DNA of 33,477 nt from positions 111,443 to 144,919 of the forward strand of contig NZ_LR735013.1 of NCBI RefSeq assembly GCF_900009265.2, read 5' to 3'. The translations under genes and the position numbers were made by a program. Below, one piece after another: positions 23,677-33,408 of the stretch. Each line of letters starts with the position of its first letter. Within the stretch, counting starts at the first letter, position 1. The stretch comes from Planktothrix paucivesiculata PCC 9631. Its GTDB lineage: Bacteria > Cyanobacteriota > Cyanobacteriia > Cyanobacteriales > Microcoleaceae. Below the pieces are notes generated by a model that saw only the letters and a list, made by a program, of their open reading frames with translations, had not been told where the DNA came from and did no database searches.

Positions 23677-23815
23677 TGCTGATTTCGCCTCGGTAATACC
23701 TTGATGCAAGTTAGCCATAAGGTTCGCACTATCTGTATATCTAATTGTACATCTAAATACAGCAAAAGCGATCGCCTAAAAATCACTACTCACACCGAAT
23801 AGCGATCGCCAGATC
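23677..23815 (-). pseudogene. Internally deleted second copy of the phd locus
   Basis: Bases 23677-23728 match the 3' part of the phd gene (22697-22748) with a single substitution in this stretch (GACGC to GATGC). Bases from 23729 then match the region upstream of the phd start (from 22933), including the TGTACATCTAA repeat and both flanking HIP1 sites. About 184 bp, holding most of the antitoxin N-terminus and its start, is missing between them. The result cannot make an antitoxin. It is a duplication followed by deletion. Confidence 0.85.
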
Positions 23816-23825
23816 ATCTAATTTA

Positions 23826-26576
23826 TTAACTATCTTTTTTCTTAACTCGCTTTTTCTTCTCGACTTTGAGCAATGGTGCACTTAGGGTTTCATAGAGGCT
23901 AAATAAATACTCAATGCGATTTAATTCACTAACAAAAGGTTGGGGACGATAGCAAAGGTCTACGGCTTTATCTAGGGCTTGATGTGCCTTTACCAAGTCG
24001 GGCGGCATGGTGAGAGGATCGTAAAGATCGGCGAGGCTACTATCAGGATATTTTTCCCTTGTGTCTAATACTTTTTGTGCGGCAGTTTCGACTTTTTGCT
24101 TTTGTTTGTCGCTGACGTTTTCAGGGAATGGATAATTGTTGTAAACGATTGTATTGGAATAACGAAAACGACTTTCTAATCTTCCACAGACATATCTAAC
24201 CCAAGTCATGTGCATTTCTGAAGTGAGAATACCAAATAAATATAGAGTTGCATTAGGAATACAATTGCAACTATCAGCAACAATTTCATGCTTTTTACAA
24301 AGACCTATAGGAATATATTTTCGATTTTCTGAAGAATGTCGAGGCAGGATAATGTAATCGTTACTAGGTTGCCTATTTTCTGTAAAAACAGTTGGATATT
24401 GCGCCCATTTAACTGTTGCGATTTTAGAACTCATCATCCTCATTTGTTTAACAGATTCTATTCTTTTTAAAAGTAAAGGTAACTTTTTGAGTTCATTGGG
24501 TTGAATATTTGTAAGCCAAAAACACCAACGTTTTTTACCATTTAAAAACTCATCTGCTGAGATAAATGGTCGAATAAAATTTAATCCATCTGGCTCTTGC
24601 TTGACATATTCATTTTTCTCTTCATCAGTCATTAGGAGATTACCTCCATCAGTGGGTTGGCTACCCTTAAGCATCTCAGAGCTATTACAAATTGAAGTAG
24701 TTCTCTTTAATACAACTAAATCATTCCCTTCAGCTAAATACGGGTTAATATTTCTAATTCTTTTTTCCGTTGGTTCGCCCTTGATATCTACATAATCAAA
24801 GATTCTCTTATTTTCAATATCCTGTAACCCAAAGCCAATAATCACACAATGTACAGCCGCATTACCTTTTGCCTCATTACTCCAACTAAAAGTACGATGA
24901 GCAAAATGAATTTTAATTTTGTATCTGTTGTAAAGCTCTCGCCAGAGAATCCCCACTTGCTCACCTTGCGAAATTGAACTTGTACTAACAAAAGCACAAC
25001 GAATATCTGTATTTTGAATTAACCGTGCTGCCTTAATATACCAAGGTGTTACATAGTCCAATACACCCGCACCATTCACTCCAGCAAATATCAACCCCAT
25101 ATCTGCTTTTTGTTGAGTATTTTGTAAATGTTTCCCGACAAATGGAGGATTACCCAAAATGAAATTTAACTTCTCTTTTGCAACAACAGACTCCCAATCA
25201 ATCCGCAACGAATTACCATGCACAATCTTCGCGGATTTCTTCAATGGCAACCGCACAAAATACTGCCCAAACTCATTACCCACCTTCACATTCATCTGAT
25301 GATCAATTAACCACATCGCCACCTCAGCCACCCGCACCGCAAATTCATCATATTCAATCCCTGCAAACTGATCTACATCAACTTGAATAAAAATTCTTAC
25401 ATCAACAAAACCCTCGTCTTTTCTATACAATTCACGCAAAATTTTAATTTCTAAATCTCGCAATTCCCGATAGGTAATAATCAAGAAATTACCACAACCA
25501 CAGGCAGGATCGAGAAAGTGTAAATTGGCAATCTTTTTATGTAATGTTTCTAGTTTGCCCTTACTACCCTTAGCCTTCTCAAATTCAATATAAAGATCAT
25601 CCAAAAAAAGCGGCTTAATCAACTTTTGAATATTCTTTTCAGAAGTGTAATGCGCCCCTAAATTGCGCCGTTCCGTCTGATTCATTACCGCCTGAAACAT
25701 CGACCCAAAAATCGCCGGGGAAATTTTACCCCAATCAAACCCACAATCTTTTAACAACATTTCACGCATCGGTTTATCAAACGCCGCAGGTTTTACAGTC
25801 TCCTCAAATAACTTCCCATTCACATAGGGAAACTGCACTAAATTCTCATCTAAATTTTTTAACCGCTTATCATTGGGAGTATTTAAAACATGGAAAATCG
25901 AAGCAATGTGCATCGCTAAATCGCTGCCATCTTCCTTGGTATGCAGATCGATATATTCCCAAAAAATTCCCTTATTAAAAATCCCCGTATCATCAGCAAA
26001 CATACAGAACAATAGCCGCACCAGATACACCTCTAAATCATGCCCTATATAGCCAATTTCTTTGAGGCGATCGTGCAGTTCTCCCATCAATTCCGCCGCC
26101 TTAATATTGACAGGATCTTCATCCTTATAAACCCGTTTTTCATATCCGGCCATAAAGCCGAATAGATGCACATGATTTACAAAATCCTTTAGCTCAAACT
26201 CTGTAGTTTCGTCCGTATCTAAATCATAAAGCCGGAATTTTTGGAAATCCGAAACTAAAATATATTTTGGTAATTCATGCTCTTTTAAATTGGGAAAATA
26301 ATCTTTTGCCTGTTGTGTAGCCTTATCTAAGTCTTTGCCCTTAGACTTATGCTCCACCAAAATCATCCCTTTCCACAAAAGATCGATAAAGCCTTGTTTA
26401 TTATCTGCCTTTTTAATCGGTAGCTCAAAACTTCCCACCCGCCGCCGTGAAATGCCAAACACATTAAAAAAATCATTCCAGAATGATTGTGACTCTGACT
26501 TCTCTGAAGTTTCAGTTTCCCATTCCTTAGAAAAGGCGATCGCCCTTTGCTTAATTTCATTCCAACTTAAAGGCAT
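23826..26576 (-). CDS. MmeI-like type IIL restriction-modification enzyme
   Basis: A 916-residue single-chain restriction-modification protein, the size of MmeI. The N-terminal nuclease carries FIDLLWKGMILVEHKSKGKD with Asp65, Glu75 and Lys77 in the D-x9-ExK spacing of the family. A helical linker (about 150-300) follows. The gamma-class N6-adenine methyltransferase has motif I DPACGCGNFLIITYRELR at 356-373 and motif IV NPPF at 476-479. The rest is the target-recognition domain and a C-terminal helical tail (SLYETLSAPLLKVEKKKRVKK). Such enzymes need no separate modification or specificity subunit; one chain reads an asymmetric site and methylates one strand. It is intact, so a defence role is plausible. 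The recognition site is not readable by eye. Confidence 0.9.
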   Translation of the reverse strand: MPLSWNEIKQRAIAFSKEWETETSEKSESQSFWNDFFNVFGISRRRVGSFELPIKKADNKQGFIDLLWKGMILVEHKSKGKDLDKATQQAKDYFPNLKEHELPKYILVSDFQKFRLYDLDTDETTEFELKDFVNHVHLFGFMAGYEKRVYKDEDPVNIKAAELMGELHDRLKEIGYIGHDLEVYLVRLLFCMFADDTGIFNKGIFWEYIDLHTKEDGSDLAMHIASIFHVLNTPNDKRLKNLDENLVQFPYVNGKLFEETVKPAAFDKPMREMLLKDCGFDWGKISPAIFGSMFQAVMNQTERRNLGAHYTSEKNIQKLIKPLFLDDLYIEFEKAKGSKGKLETLHKKIANLHFLDPACGCGNFLIITYRELRDLEIKILRELYRKDEGFVDVRIFIQVDVDQFAGIEYDEFAVRVAEVAMWLIDHQMNVKVGNEFGQYFVRLPLKKSAKIVHGNSLRIDWESVVAKEKLNFILGNPPFVGKHLQNTQQKADMGLIFAGVNGAGVLDYVTPWYIKAARLIQNTDIRCAFVSTSSISQGEQVGILWRELYNRYKIKIHFAHRTFSWSNEAKGNAAVHCVIIGFGLQDIENKRIFDYVDIKGEPTEKRIRNINPYLAEGNDLVVLKRTTSICNSSEMLKGSQPTDGGNLLMTDEEKNEYVKQEPDGLNFIRPFISADEFLNGKKRWCFWLTNIQPNELKKLPLLLKRIESVKQMRMMSSKIATVKWAQYPTVFTENRQPSNDYIILPRHSSENRKYIPIGLCKKHEIVADSCNCIPNATLYLFGILTSEMHMTWVRYVCGRLESRFRYSNTIVYNNYPFPENVSDKQKQKVETAAQKVLDTREKYPDSSLADLYDPLTMPPDLVKAHQALDKAVDLCYRPQPFVSELNRIEYLFSLYETLSAPLLKVEKKKRVKKKDS

Positions 26577-26624
26577 ATCGGCAAATGTTAAGGCATAATT
26601 TTAGGCAATCTTTATACTATCACC

Positions 26625-26668
26625 GGACTTACGCAAGTACACTATATATAGCTTGCTTGAGTAAGTCC
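26625..26668. repeat. MITE-like hairpin with GGACTTAC ends
   Basis: GGACTTACGCAAG (26625-26637) pairs with CTTGC-TTGA-GTAAGTCC (26652-26668), giving 8-bp plus 5-bp stems with a 4-base bulge. It is probably a small dispersed element or an insertion-sequence end. Confidence 0.6.
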
Positions 26669-26728
26669 TGACAGATTAAAATCCGTGAAATCCTCTTAAA
26701 CAGCACTTACTTATCACCGCTATGAAGA

Positions 26729-26756
26729 GTAGGGGTAATTCATGAATTACTCCTAC
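26729..26756. repeat. 28-nt palindrome, GTAG...CTAC family
   Basis: The left arm GTAGGGGTAATTCA pairs with the right arm through one G-T pair (GTAGG against CCTAC). Same length and ends as the palindromes at 14429 and 33435. Confidence 0.85.
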
Positions 26757-27061
26757 ATCTAGGGTTACATCCCCAAATTTGCGTAAATTCTCTTAAATCT
26801 GTGATCCCTATTACCTCTGGCCCTATTTTTTCAAAATTGGTAGAACAAAACACAGACGAGAATCTATACTAAATGCAACAATGGTTTGACAAACCGGGCT
26901 TGCCCCAAATGGGATTAAATCTAGCAACTTGTCAATATTCAACGTAAACTGGTAAACAGTAATTGTCCATGGGCTATTTTCTTTTGATAGTTCAAAACTT
27001 AAAAAAATATTAATCTTTCCCTAAAAGACGGTTTGAACCCCAATCTATGTCTTAAACCCCT

Positions 27062-30000
27062 ATGAAATCTGCATCCCCGACCAATTCTAAATCAGGAGAA
27101 TCAACGGTGGTTTCATCACAAGTGATTGATGTAACGCCCGTTGTGGAGTCTACAGCTAATCGAAACGGCAATCAAATTGTAAACCCAGTAGGGGGTGACA
27201 CCCCTTCTCAAAAACCAGCCACATCAACGAATGGTGGGCTAGTTCCTACGGGTGCTGGAGGCGGAAGTTTCTCCTCTTTTCTGGCTCCGTTAACCAAAGA
27301 TAATTTCGTTGAAGTTGTTAAAAATGTTGAGGAAAAACTAAAAACCGTTAATCAAACCCTATCGATGCTGAATAATCTGCTCGATGCTCAGGGGTTTGAG
27401 GAAATCCTCAATGAAATGTTGCGGTCGATTACAATTAAAATAGGGGAACTGTTGAATGCCGATCGGACAACGATCTGGCTAGTAGATGAAGAAAAACACG
27501 AACTTTGGTCAATTGTCGCGGGCGGACAGGATGGTAAACCCCTAGAATTGAGAATCCCATCCACCGTAGGCATTGCTGGGGAAGTCGCTACAACCCGAAC
27601 GGTCGTTAATATTCCCTACGATTTTTATAATGATCCGCGTTCGGCCGCTGCCCAGAAAATGGATCAGAGAAATGGCTATCGGACTTATACGATGGTCGTT
27701 ATGCCTCTTTTAAATGATGAAGATGGCTTGGTGGCGGTGGTACAGTTACTGAATAAATTAAAACTGAATGCTGCTCCCCATGAACCCTTAGATGAAAAGA
27801 TAGATTTTGACGGATTTACCGCCGATGATGAAAAACTATTTGAAGAATTTGTTCCTTCGATTCGCCTGATTTTAGAGTCCTCTCGTTCCTTCTATGCCGC
27901 CACGGTCAGACAACGGGCTGCGGCCGCTTTAATGAATGCGGTTAATGCCCTAAGTAAGAGTAGTTTGGACTTAGAGGAAACCCTAAAAAATGTCATGGAT
28001 CAGGCAAAAGAATTAATGAATGCCGATCGCAGTACCCTCTGGTTATTAGATGAAGAAAAAGGAGAACTTTGGACAAAAATTCCGATTAATGAAAAGTTAG
28101 TAGAAATTCGGATTCCTCGAAACGCCGGATTTGCTGGAGTGGTTGCCCAAAGTGGTGAACCTTTATTAATTCCCTTTGATTTGTATAACGATCCTCGTTC
28201 CCAAACCTCTAAAGAAACGGATCAAAGAACGAAATATCGGACGTGCAGTATGTTATGTACGCCCGTTTATAATGCCGATAATCAACTGATTGGGGTGACT
28301 CAGTTAATTAATAAGAAAAAACAAGGAGAGCATCCTCCCTATAATCCAGCAGATTGGCCAGAAGCCCCGGAACAATGGAAAGCCAGCTTTAATAGTAATG
28401 ATTTAGAATTCATGCAGGCGTTTAATATTCAAGCCGGGGTTGCCCTACAAAATGCCAAATTGTTCCAAAAAGTCAAAGAACAGGAACAACGGCAAAAAGA
28501 TATTCTGCGATCGCTCAGTAATGGGGTCATTTCTACGGATAAAGAAGGTCGCATGATTGCCACAAATGATTGTGCCATGGAACTCCTAGGAATCCGAGAG
28601 GAAGATGTTGTTAAAGGGCGTTCTGTCCGAGATTTAATTCAGGTCAAAGACGGAGATTTCCGCAAATGGTTTGATACCTCCTTAGACCCAAAAGATGCCA
28701 AAGATCGGCAACAATATTACCCCGATCAAACCTTATTCTCGGAGACAAATGAATCCTCTCGGAGTGTGAATTTATCGATTAATTCCATGTCTGATATTAA
28801 TAACCCAGAAAAAGTTAGTGGGGCGTTAGTAGTCATGGAAGATATCAGTGGCGAGAAAGAAATCAAGAACTTAATGTATCGCTACATGACCCCAGAAGTC
28901 GCTGAACAACTGTTAGCCAGTGGGGATACCGGGTTAGGTGGAAAACGCAAAGACGTTACCGTTTTATTTAGTGATATCCGCGGCTACACTACCTTAACAG
29001 AAAAACTGCAAGCCGAAGAAGTAGTCACCATGCTCAACTCCTATTTTGAGGAAATGGTAGACACCGTATTGGGCTATAAAGGAACCCTGGATAAATATAT
29101 CGGAGATGCGTTAATGGCCGTGTTTGGTTCTCCCGCCCCCCTTGTGGATCATCCCTGGATGGCGATGCAAGCGGCCGTGGAAATGCGCTACCGTCTAGCC
29201 GAATACAATGAAGGTCGGGTTGCCCAAGGTTTAATGCCCATTGGTATTGGTATGGGCCTCCATTCCGATGAAGTGGTATCGGGAAATATTGGGTCGAGTA
29301 AACGGATGGAATTAACCTCTATTGGGGATGGAGTTAACCTCGCATCCCGTTTAGAAGGAACCAGTAAACAATATGGCACGGATATCGTAATTAGTGAGAA
29401 TACCTATATCCATTATGCTGATCGGGTAATTGTGCGGGAACTCGATTTCATCACGGTTAAAGGCAAAAGCCAACCGGTGAGAATTTATGAACTCGTTGGC
29501 ATTCGGGAAGGGAAATTAGTCCGACCAATTTCCGAAAAACAACAGGGGATCATCGACCACTATCATCTAGGACGGGAATATTACCTCAAACCCGCCACGG
29601 AAAAATTAACCGCAGAGGAAATAGTGCCCTTATTAGAAGAACTCGAAGATCTCTCCGAAGTTCAAATGAAAAAACTCTCCTACGATGATAAGGATTTATT
29701 AGGACAAATGTTATTAAAAAATTCTTTGGAGAAACTAACCGAAATGTTAGATGAAAATATCATCAAGCGGTTAGCCCTAGAAGACTTTAAACGGATGCCT
29801 ACGGAGGAAGCCTTAGCCCTTTTACCGGAAAAAGTCAAAGGATTTACTCCTCGGGAAACTAAAAAATTACTCATCGTTAAACTCAAACAGTTTACAACCG
29901 ATGTGAATACCCAAAAAATGTTAGAAGACGAAGCCGCAGAAATGCCCCTACCAAAACTTCGGAAAATGGTTGATTTAGCTAAACGCAAATTTGCCGACAA

Positions 30001-30166
30001 AGCCAAACAATCTTTGAGGACTGCCAAACGGGAATTTCTGACGGTTTTAGAAATCGATCCGAAAAATAAAGCGGCTAAACTGCACGTTGATCGCTGTATT
30101 CTGTATGAAACCACCCAACCCCCGGATGAAACCTGGGAAGGGGTGTGGAATCTCACAGAGAAGTAA
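27062..30166 (+). CDS. GAF-GAF-PAS class III adenylate cyclase (CyaB-like)
   Basis: A 1034-residue soluble cyclase making cAMP. Order: low-complexity N-terminus (1-80); GAF-A (about 105-275), with an NKFDE-type set N231-K232, F252, D256-E257; GAF-B (about 295-465), with N417-K418, F443, D447; PAS (about 482-590); cyclase (about 600-800); C-terminal extension (about 820-1034). The catalytic residues are D638 and D682 (metals), K678 and T752 (adenine), N759 and R763 (transition state), the same set and spacing as I recall for Anabaena CyaB1 (D606, K646, D650, T721, N728, R732). NKFDE GAFs bind cyclic nucleotides, so cAMP feedback is inferred. The extension is helical, Lys/Glu-rich and unassigned, ending with a TPR-like AKREFLTVLEIDPKNKAAKL. 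Confidence 0.92.
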   Translation: MKSASPTNSKSGESTVVSSQVIDVTPVVESTANRNGNQIVNPVGGDTPSQKPATSTNGGLVPTGAGGGSFSSFLAPLTKDNFVEVVKNVEEKLKTVNQTLSMLNNLLDAQGFEEILNEMLRSITIKIGELLNADRTTIWLVDEEKHELWSIVAGGQDGKPLELRIPSTVGIAGEVATTRTVVNIPYDFYNDPRSAAAQKMDQRNGYRTYTMVVMPLLNDEDGLVAVVQLLNKLKLNAAPHEPLDEKIDFDGFTADDEKLFEEFVPSIRLILESSRSFYAATVRQRAAAALMNAVNALSKSSLDLEETLKNVMDQAKELMNADRSTLWLLDEEKGELWTKIPINEKLVEIRIPRNAGFAGVVAQSGEPLLIPFDLYNDPRSQTSKETDQRTKYRTCSMLCTPVYNADNQLIGVTQLINKKKQGEHPPYNPADWPEAPEQWKASFNSNDLEFMQAFNIQAGVALQNAKLFQKVKEQEQRQKDILRSLSNGVISTDKEGRMIATNDCAMELLGIREEDVVKGRSVRDLIQVKDGDFRKWFDTSLDPKDAKDRQQYYPDQTLFSETNESSRSVNLSINSMSDINNPEKVSGALVVMEDISGEKEIKNLMYRYMTPEVAEQLLASGDTGLGGKRKDVTVLFSDIRGYTTLTEKLQAEEVVTMLNSYFEEMVDTVLGYKGTLDKYIGDALMAVFGSPAPLVDHPWMAMQAAVEMRYRLAEYNEGRVAQGLMPIGIGMGLHSDEVVSGNIGSSKRMELTSIGDGVNLASRLEGTSKQYGTDIVISENTYIHYADRVIVRELDFITVKGKSQPVRIYELVGIREGKLVRPISEKQQGIIDHYHLGREYYLKPATEKLTAEEIVPLLEELEDLSEVQMKKLSYDDKDLLGQMLLKNSLEKLTEMLDENIIKRLALEDFKRMPTEEALALLPEKVKGFTPRETKKLLIVKLKQFTTDVNTQKMLEDEAAEMPLPKLRKMVDLAKRKFADKAKQSLRTAKREFLTVLEIDPKNKAAKLHVDRCILYETTQPPDETWEGVWNLTEK

Positions 30167-30201
30167 ATCAATAGCTGTCCTAGAGAGGGACTGAAACTTT
30201 T

Positions 30202-30230
30202 AAACCCGGTTTTTTGATAAACTGGGTTTT
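30202..30230 (+). terminator. Terminator-like hairpin after the cyclase
   Basis: AAACCCGGTTT (30202-30212) pairs with AAACTGGGTTT (30219-30229), an 11-bp stem with one G-T pair and a 6-base loop, then a short T run. Confidence 0.55.
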
Positions 30231-30393
30231 AGATTCATGTTAGGGATTGAAAAAATCTAACCCTGAAAACATTTGTTTGAACTGATCTGCCCAAAATCCC
30301 CCACCTTAGACAAAGTGCGACCTGCGGAGAATAATGGAGGACTGTGTATTGATGTTCCACATTTATGAGTAAAAAATCACCAGAGTTTAAGAT

Positions 30394-30954
30394 ATGCCTA
30401 GAGTAAGTTCACAATTATCCGATCTTGAGTGGGTCAAGCAAGTCCATGACTTCTTAATTGAAGTAGCCCGCGCTTCTTTGGCAGATACTCCTAAATTGCC
30501 CGACAGTGTTTCCACTAAATCTTTACCTTTAGCCCAAAAAGCCCAAGATATTCTGCAAAAATCAGCCAACACAGGTTGGCAATCTCAGCAAGCCCAATGG
30601 ATTGAACAAGTCCGTCAACTATTGCTAGAATTGTCTCGGATTGCTTTAGGAGAAAGTCCTAAACTCCCGGAAAATATTGCTCAACGGGCTTTAACTTTAG
30701 CGGAAACCGCCCAGGATATTCATCAAGACGTAGAAGATTCTGGAGAAGATGACGATTGTGGCGATGATGCAGACGATAAAGAAGATGCTTCTAGGGAAAT
30801 TGTTTTATCGGTTAATGATTTATTTAAGCATTTAAAAGACCGTTTAACCGCAGAACATCACAGCAATAATGGGACTGGAGATCCCGGATGGCAGCAAGTG
30901 TTAACCTTACTTGATGTTGTTCAGGAGACCTATAACAGAATTCAAAAATCTTAA
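30394..30954 (+). CDS. Protein with a tandem 41-residue helical repeat and acidic linker
   Basis: A 186-residue soluble protein of unknown function. Residues 13-53 (WVKQVHDFLIEVARASLADT...) and 69-109 (WIEQVRQLLLELSRIALGES...) align without gaps with 18 identities in 41, each ending in LA-x-x-AQDI, so the gene carries an internal duplication of a two-helix unit with a central PKLP turn. Residues 110-132 are an acidic linker (DVEDSGEDDDCGDDADDKED). A third helical domain (LSVNDLFKHLKDRLTAEHHS) completes the protein. It sits between the cyclase and the helicase with its own spacer. It may be an adaptor; nothing assigns a partner. Confidence 0.75.
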   Translation: MPRVSSQLSDLEWVKQVHDFLIEVARASLADTPKLPDSVSTKSLPLAQKAQDILQKSANTGWQSQQAQWIEQVRQLLLELSRIALGESPKLPENIAQRALTLAETAQDIHQDVEDSGEDDDCGDDADDKEDASREIVLSVNDLFKHLKDRLTAEHHSNNGTGDPGWQQVLTLLDVVQETYNRIQKS

Positions 30955-31032
30955 GTCATTCTAGTTCTGGTATTCCCGATTCGCGGCTATAGATAGGATA
31001 GAATTAATTGAATTCCTGTGTTTTCTGTAGCC

Positions 31033-33405
31033 ATGACTCAAACCATTGATTTCCTTAGCCATCTTAATACCTGCCAACGTCAAGCGGTGGAACATTTTTG
31101 TGGGCCGATGCTGGTGGTGGCGGGGGCGGGTTCGGGTAAAACACGGGCTTTAACCTATCGCATCGCTAATTTAATTCGCAGCCATCGGGTTCATCCTGAG
31201 AATATTTTGGCTGTGACTTTTACTAATAAAGCCGCGAAGGAAATTAAAGAGCGGGTGGAGTTGATTTTCGCTCAACAACAGGCAGAACTGGAATTTGGAA
31301 AACCCTTATCCGCTTTAGCCGCCGATGAGCAAACCCGATTAAAATCAAAGGTTTATCGCAGTATTAGCAAACATCTATGGATGGGAACCTTCCATAGTTT
31401 GTGCGCTCGAATTTTGAGATATGATATTAATAAATATCAAGACGAAAGTGGCAGAAAGTGGGATAAGAATTTCTCAATTTTTGATGAAGATGATGCTCAA
31501 AAATTAGTCAAGCATATCGTTCTCAAAGATATGAATTTAGACGATAAGAAATTTGAGCCTAAAAAAATTAGATATTCGATTAGTAATGCTAAAAACCTCG
31601 GATTTTCTCCTCAACAATATGCTAGAGAAAATCCTGATTATTATGGGCGAGTCGTTTCAGAGGTTTATAGTTCCTATCAATCTAAATTAGCTTCAAATAA
31701 CGCTTTAGATTTTGATGATTTAATTAGAATAACCGTTGATTTACTCAGTCAAAATGAACAGGTATTAGCCTATTGGCATCAAAAGTTTTGTCATATTTTA
31801 GTAGACGAATATCAAGATACTAACCGCACCCAATATAACTTAATTCGATTATTAGTTACCAATGGTGAAAACCCAAGAACCATTAAAAATTGGCAAAATC
31901 GCTCTATTTTTGTCGTGGGAGACGTAGATCAATCGATTTATTCGTTTCGGATGGCGGACTATAAAATATTATTAGAATTTCAACAGGATTTTGGCGATCG
32001 CTTACCCGATGACGATACCCGCACAATGATTAAATTAGAAGAAAATTATCGCTCCCGGGAAAATATTTTACAAGTCGCAAATCATCTAATTCAACAAAAT
32101 ACTGAACGCATTGATAAAATCCTCCGTCCCACCCGAGGAGAAGGGCTACCCATTTATTGTTATCGGGCAGATGACGAAGTAGATGAAGCTAACTTCATTT
32201 TATCACAAATTCAAGGAATTAGCAAAAAAAATCCCGAATTAGATTACGGGGCATTCGCCATTTTATATCGAACCAACGCCCAATCTCGCGCCCTAGAAGA
32301 TGTCTTATTAAGGAATAATATTCCCTATACCGTTGTGGGGGGATTAAGGTTCTATGACCGCAAAGAAATCAAGGATTCCATCTCTTATTTACGAGTTATT
32401 GCCAACCCCGCCGATAGTATTAGTTTGCTCAGAATTATTAATGTTCCCCGTCGAGGCATTGGTAAAACCACCATTGACGGGTTAATGAATGCGTCTCAAC
32501 AGTTAGGAATTCCCCTGTGGGAAGTGATTAGTGATGAGGATTCTGTTAATACCATAGCCGGACGTTCAGCCAAATCCGTCAATCAATTTGCTCAAACTAT
32601 TAAAACTTGGCAAGAACGGATCGAAGATCATTCCGCCATGCAAATTTTAGAAGGAGTTTTATTAGATGCGGGTTATATTCAGGACCTAAAAAATGAAGGA
32701 ACCGATGAAGCCGAAAACCGCTTAGAAAATATTAAAGAATTGACGAATGCCGTCTCCCAATTTCAAGAGGAATATGAGGATAATACCCTAGGCGGATTTT
32801 TAGCTAGTGCCTCCTTAGCGTCCGATTTAGATAACTTAAAAGAAGGACAACAAGCGGTTTCCCTATTAACCCTCCATGCGGCCAAAGGATTAGAATTTCC
32901 GATTGTCTTTTTAGTCGGTTTAGAACAGGGACTTTTCCCGAATTATCGCAGTTTAAATGACCCCTTATCAATAGAAGAAGAACGACGTTTATGTTATGTT
33001 GGGATTACTCGCGCCCAGGAACAATTATTTTTAACCCATGCTTGTCAACGGCGTTTATGGGGGACTTTAGAATCCTGTATCCCCTCGATGTTTTTGCAGG
33101 AATTACCCGAAGGATTAATTCATGGGTATACTCCTCCCATTCAACCCAAAACAACTAAAAATAAAGGAACTAAAAAAGAGACAAAATCACCCACAGAGAC
33201 GAAACAACCCGCAAAAAATGTTAAGTTAGAATCGGATGTTAAAGACTGGAAAGTTGGGGATAAAGTCTTTCATCGTACCTTTGGAATTGGAGAAGTCACC
33301 CACGTTTTCTCAAATAAAGATAAAATGTCTTTAGCGATTAAATTTGGCAGTCTCAGTCCCAAAATTCTTGATCCGAAAACGGTTCCTTTACAACGGTTTA
33401 AATAG
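31033..33405 (+). CDS. pcrA: ATP-dependent DNA helicase PcrA/UvrD
   Basis: About 790 residues, superfamily 1A 3'-5' helicase used in repair and replication-fork processing. I start at the ATG at 31033 (MTQTIDFLSHLNTCQRQAVE); a GTG at 31018 adds five residues. The Q-like motif and Walker A AGAGSGKTRALTYR are at the front, Walker B VDEYQDTNRTQYN follows, then DVDQSIYSFRMAD, RTNAQSRALEDVL, VSLLTLHAAKGLEFPIVFLV and EEERRLCYVGITRAQEQLFL. The C-terminal WKVGDKVFHRTFGIGEV is the Tudor-like RNA-polymerase-binding module of PcrA. The Lys/Thr-rich segment (TKNKGTKKETKSPTETKQPA) before it is a flexible linker. Complete in the window. Confidence 0.95.
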   Translation: MTQTIDFLSHLNTCQRQAVEHFCGPMLVVAGAGSGKTRALTYRIANLIRSHRVHPENILAVTFTNKAAKEIKERVELIFAQQQAELEFGKPLSALAADEQTRLKSKVYRSISKHLWMGTFHSLCARILRYDINKYQDESGRKWDKNFSIFDEDDAQKLVKHIVLKDMNLDDKKFEPKKIRYSISNAKNLGFSPQQYARENPDYYGRVVSEVYSSYQSKLASNNALDFDDLIRITVDLLSQNEQVLAYWHQKFCHILVDEYQDTNRTQYNLIRLLVTNGENPRTIKNWQNRSIFVVGDVDQSIYSFRMADYKILLEFQQDFGDRLPDDDTRTMIKLEENYRSRENILQVANHLIQQNTERIDKILRPTRGEGLPIYCYRADDEVDEANFILSQIQGISKKNPELDYGAFAILYRTNAQSRALEDVLLRNNIPYTVVGGLRFYDRKEIKDSISYLRVIANPADSISLLRIINVPRRGIGKTTIDGLMNASQQLGIPLWEVISDEDSVNTIAGRSAKSVNQFAQTIKTWQERIEDHSAMQILEGVLLDAGYIQDLKNEGTDEAENRLENIKELTNAVSQFQEEYEDNTLGGFLASASLASDLDNLKEGQQAVSLLTLHAAKGLEFPIVFLVGLEQGLFPNYRSLNDPLSIEEERRLCYVGITRAQEQLFLTHACQRRLWGTLESCIPSMFLQELPEGLIHGYTPPIQPKTTKNKGTKKETKSPTETKQPAKNVKLESDVKDWKVGDKVFHRTFGIGEVTHVFSNKDKMSLAIKFGSLSPKILDPKTVPLQRFK

Positions 33406-33408
33406 ACA

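Larger units (their letters stand above)
26577..27061. other. 485-bp gap with small repeats upstream of the cyclase
   Basis: It has a hairpin with GGACTTACGCAAG ends, a 28-nt palindrome, and an AT-rich leader. No gene of more than about 25 codons was seen. No recognised regulatory motif stands out before the cyclase. Confidence 0.6.

Noticed and set aside
21547-26576. A novel multi-gene defence system
   Set aside because: Each component is explained by a known family (Uma2, MazF, RelE/Phd, HigA, MmeI-like). There is no shared operon across them, since strands and spacing differ.
27030-27041. GGTTTGAACCCC as a tRNA T-loop
   Set aside because: No acceptor, D or anticodon arms can be built around it.
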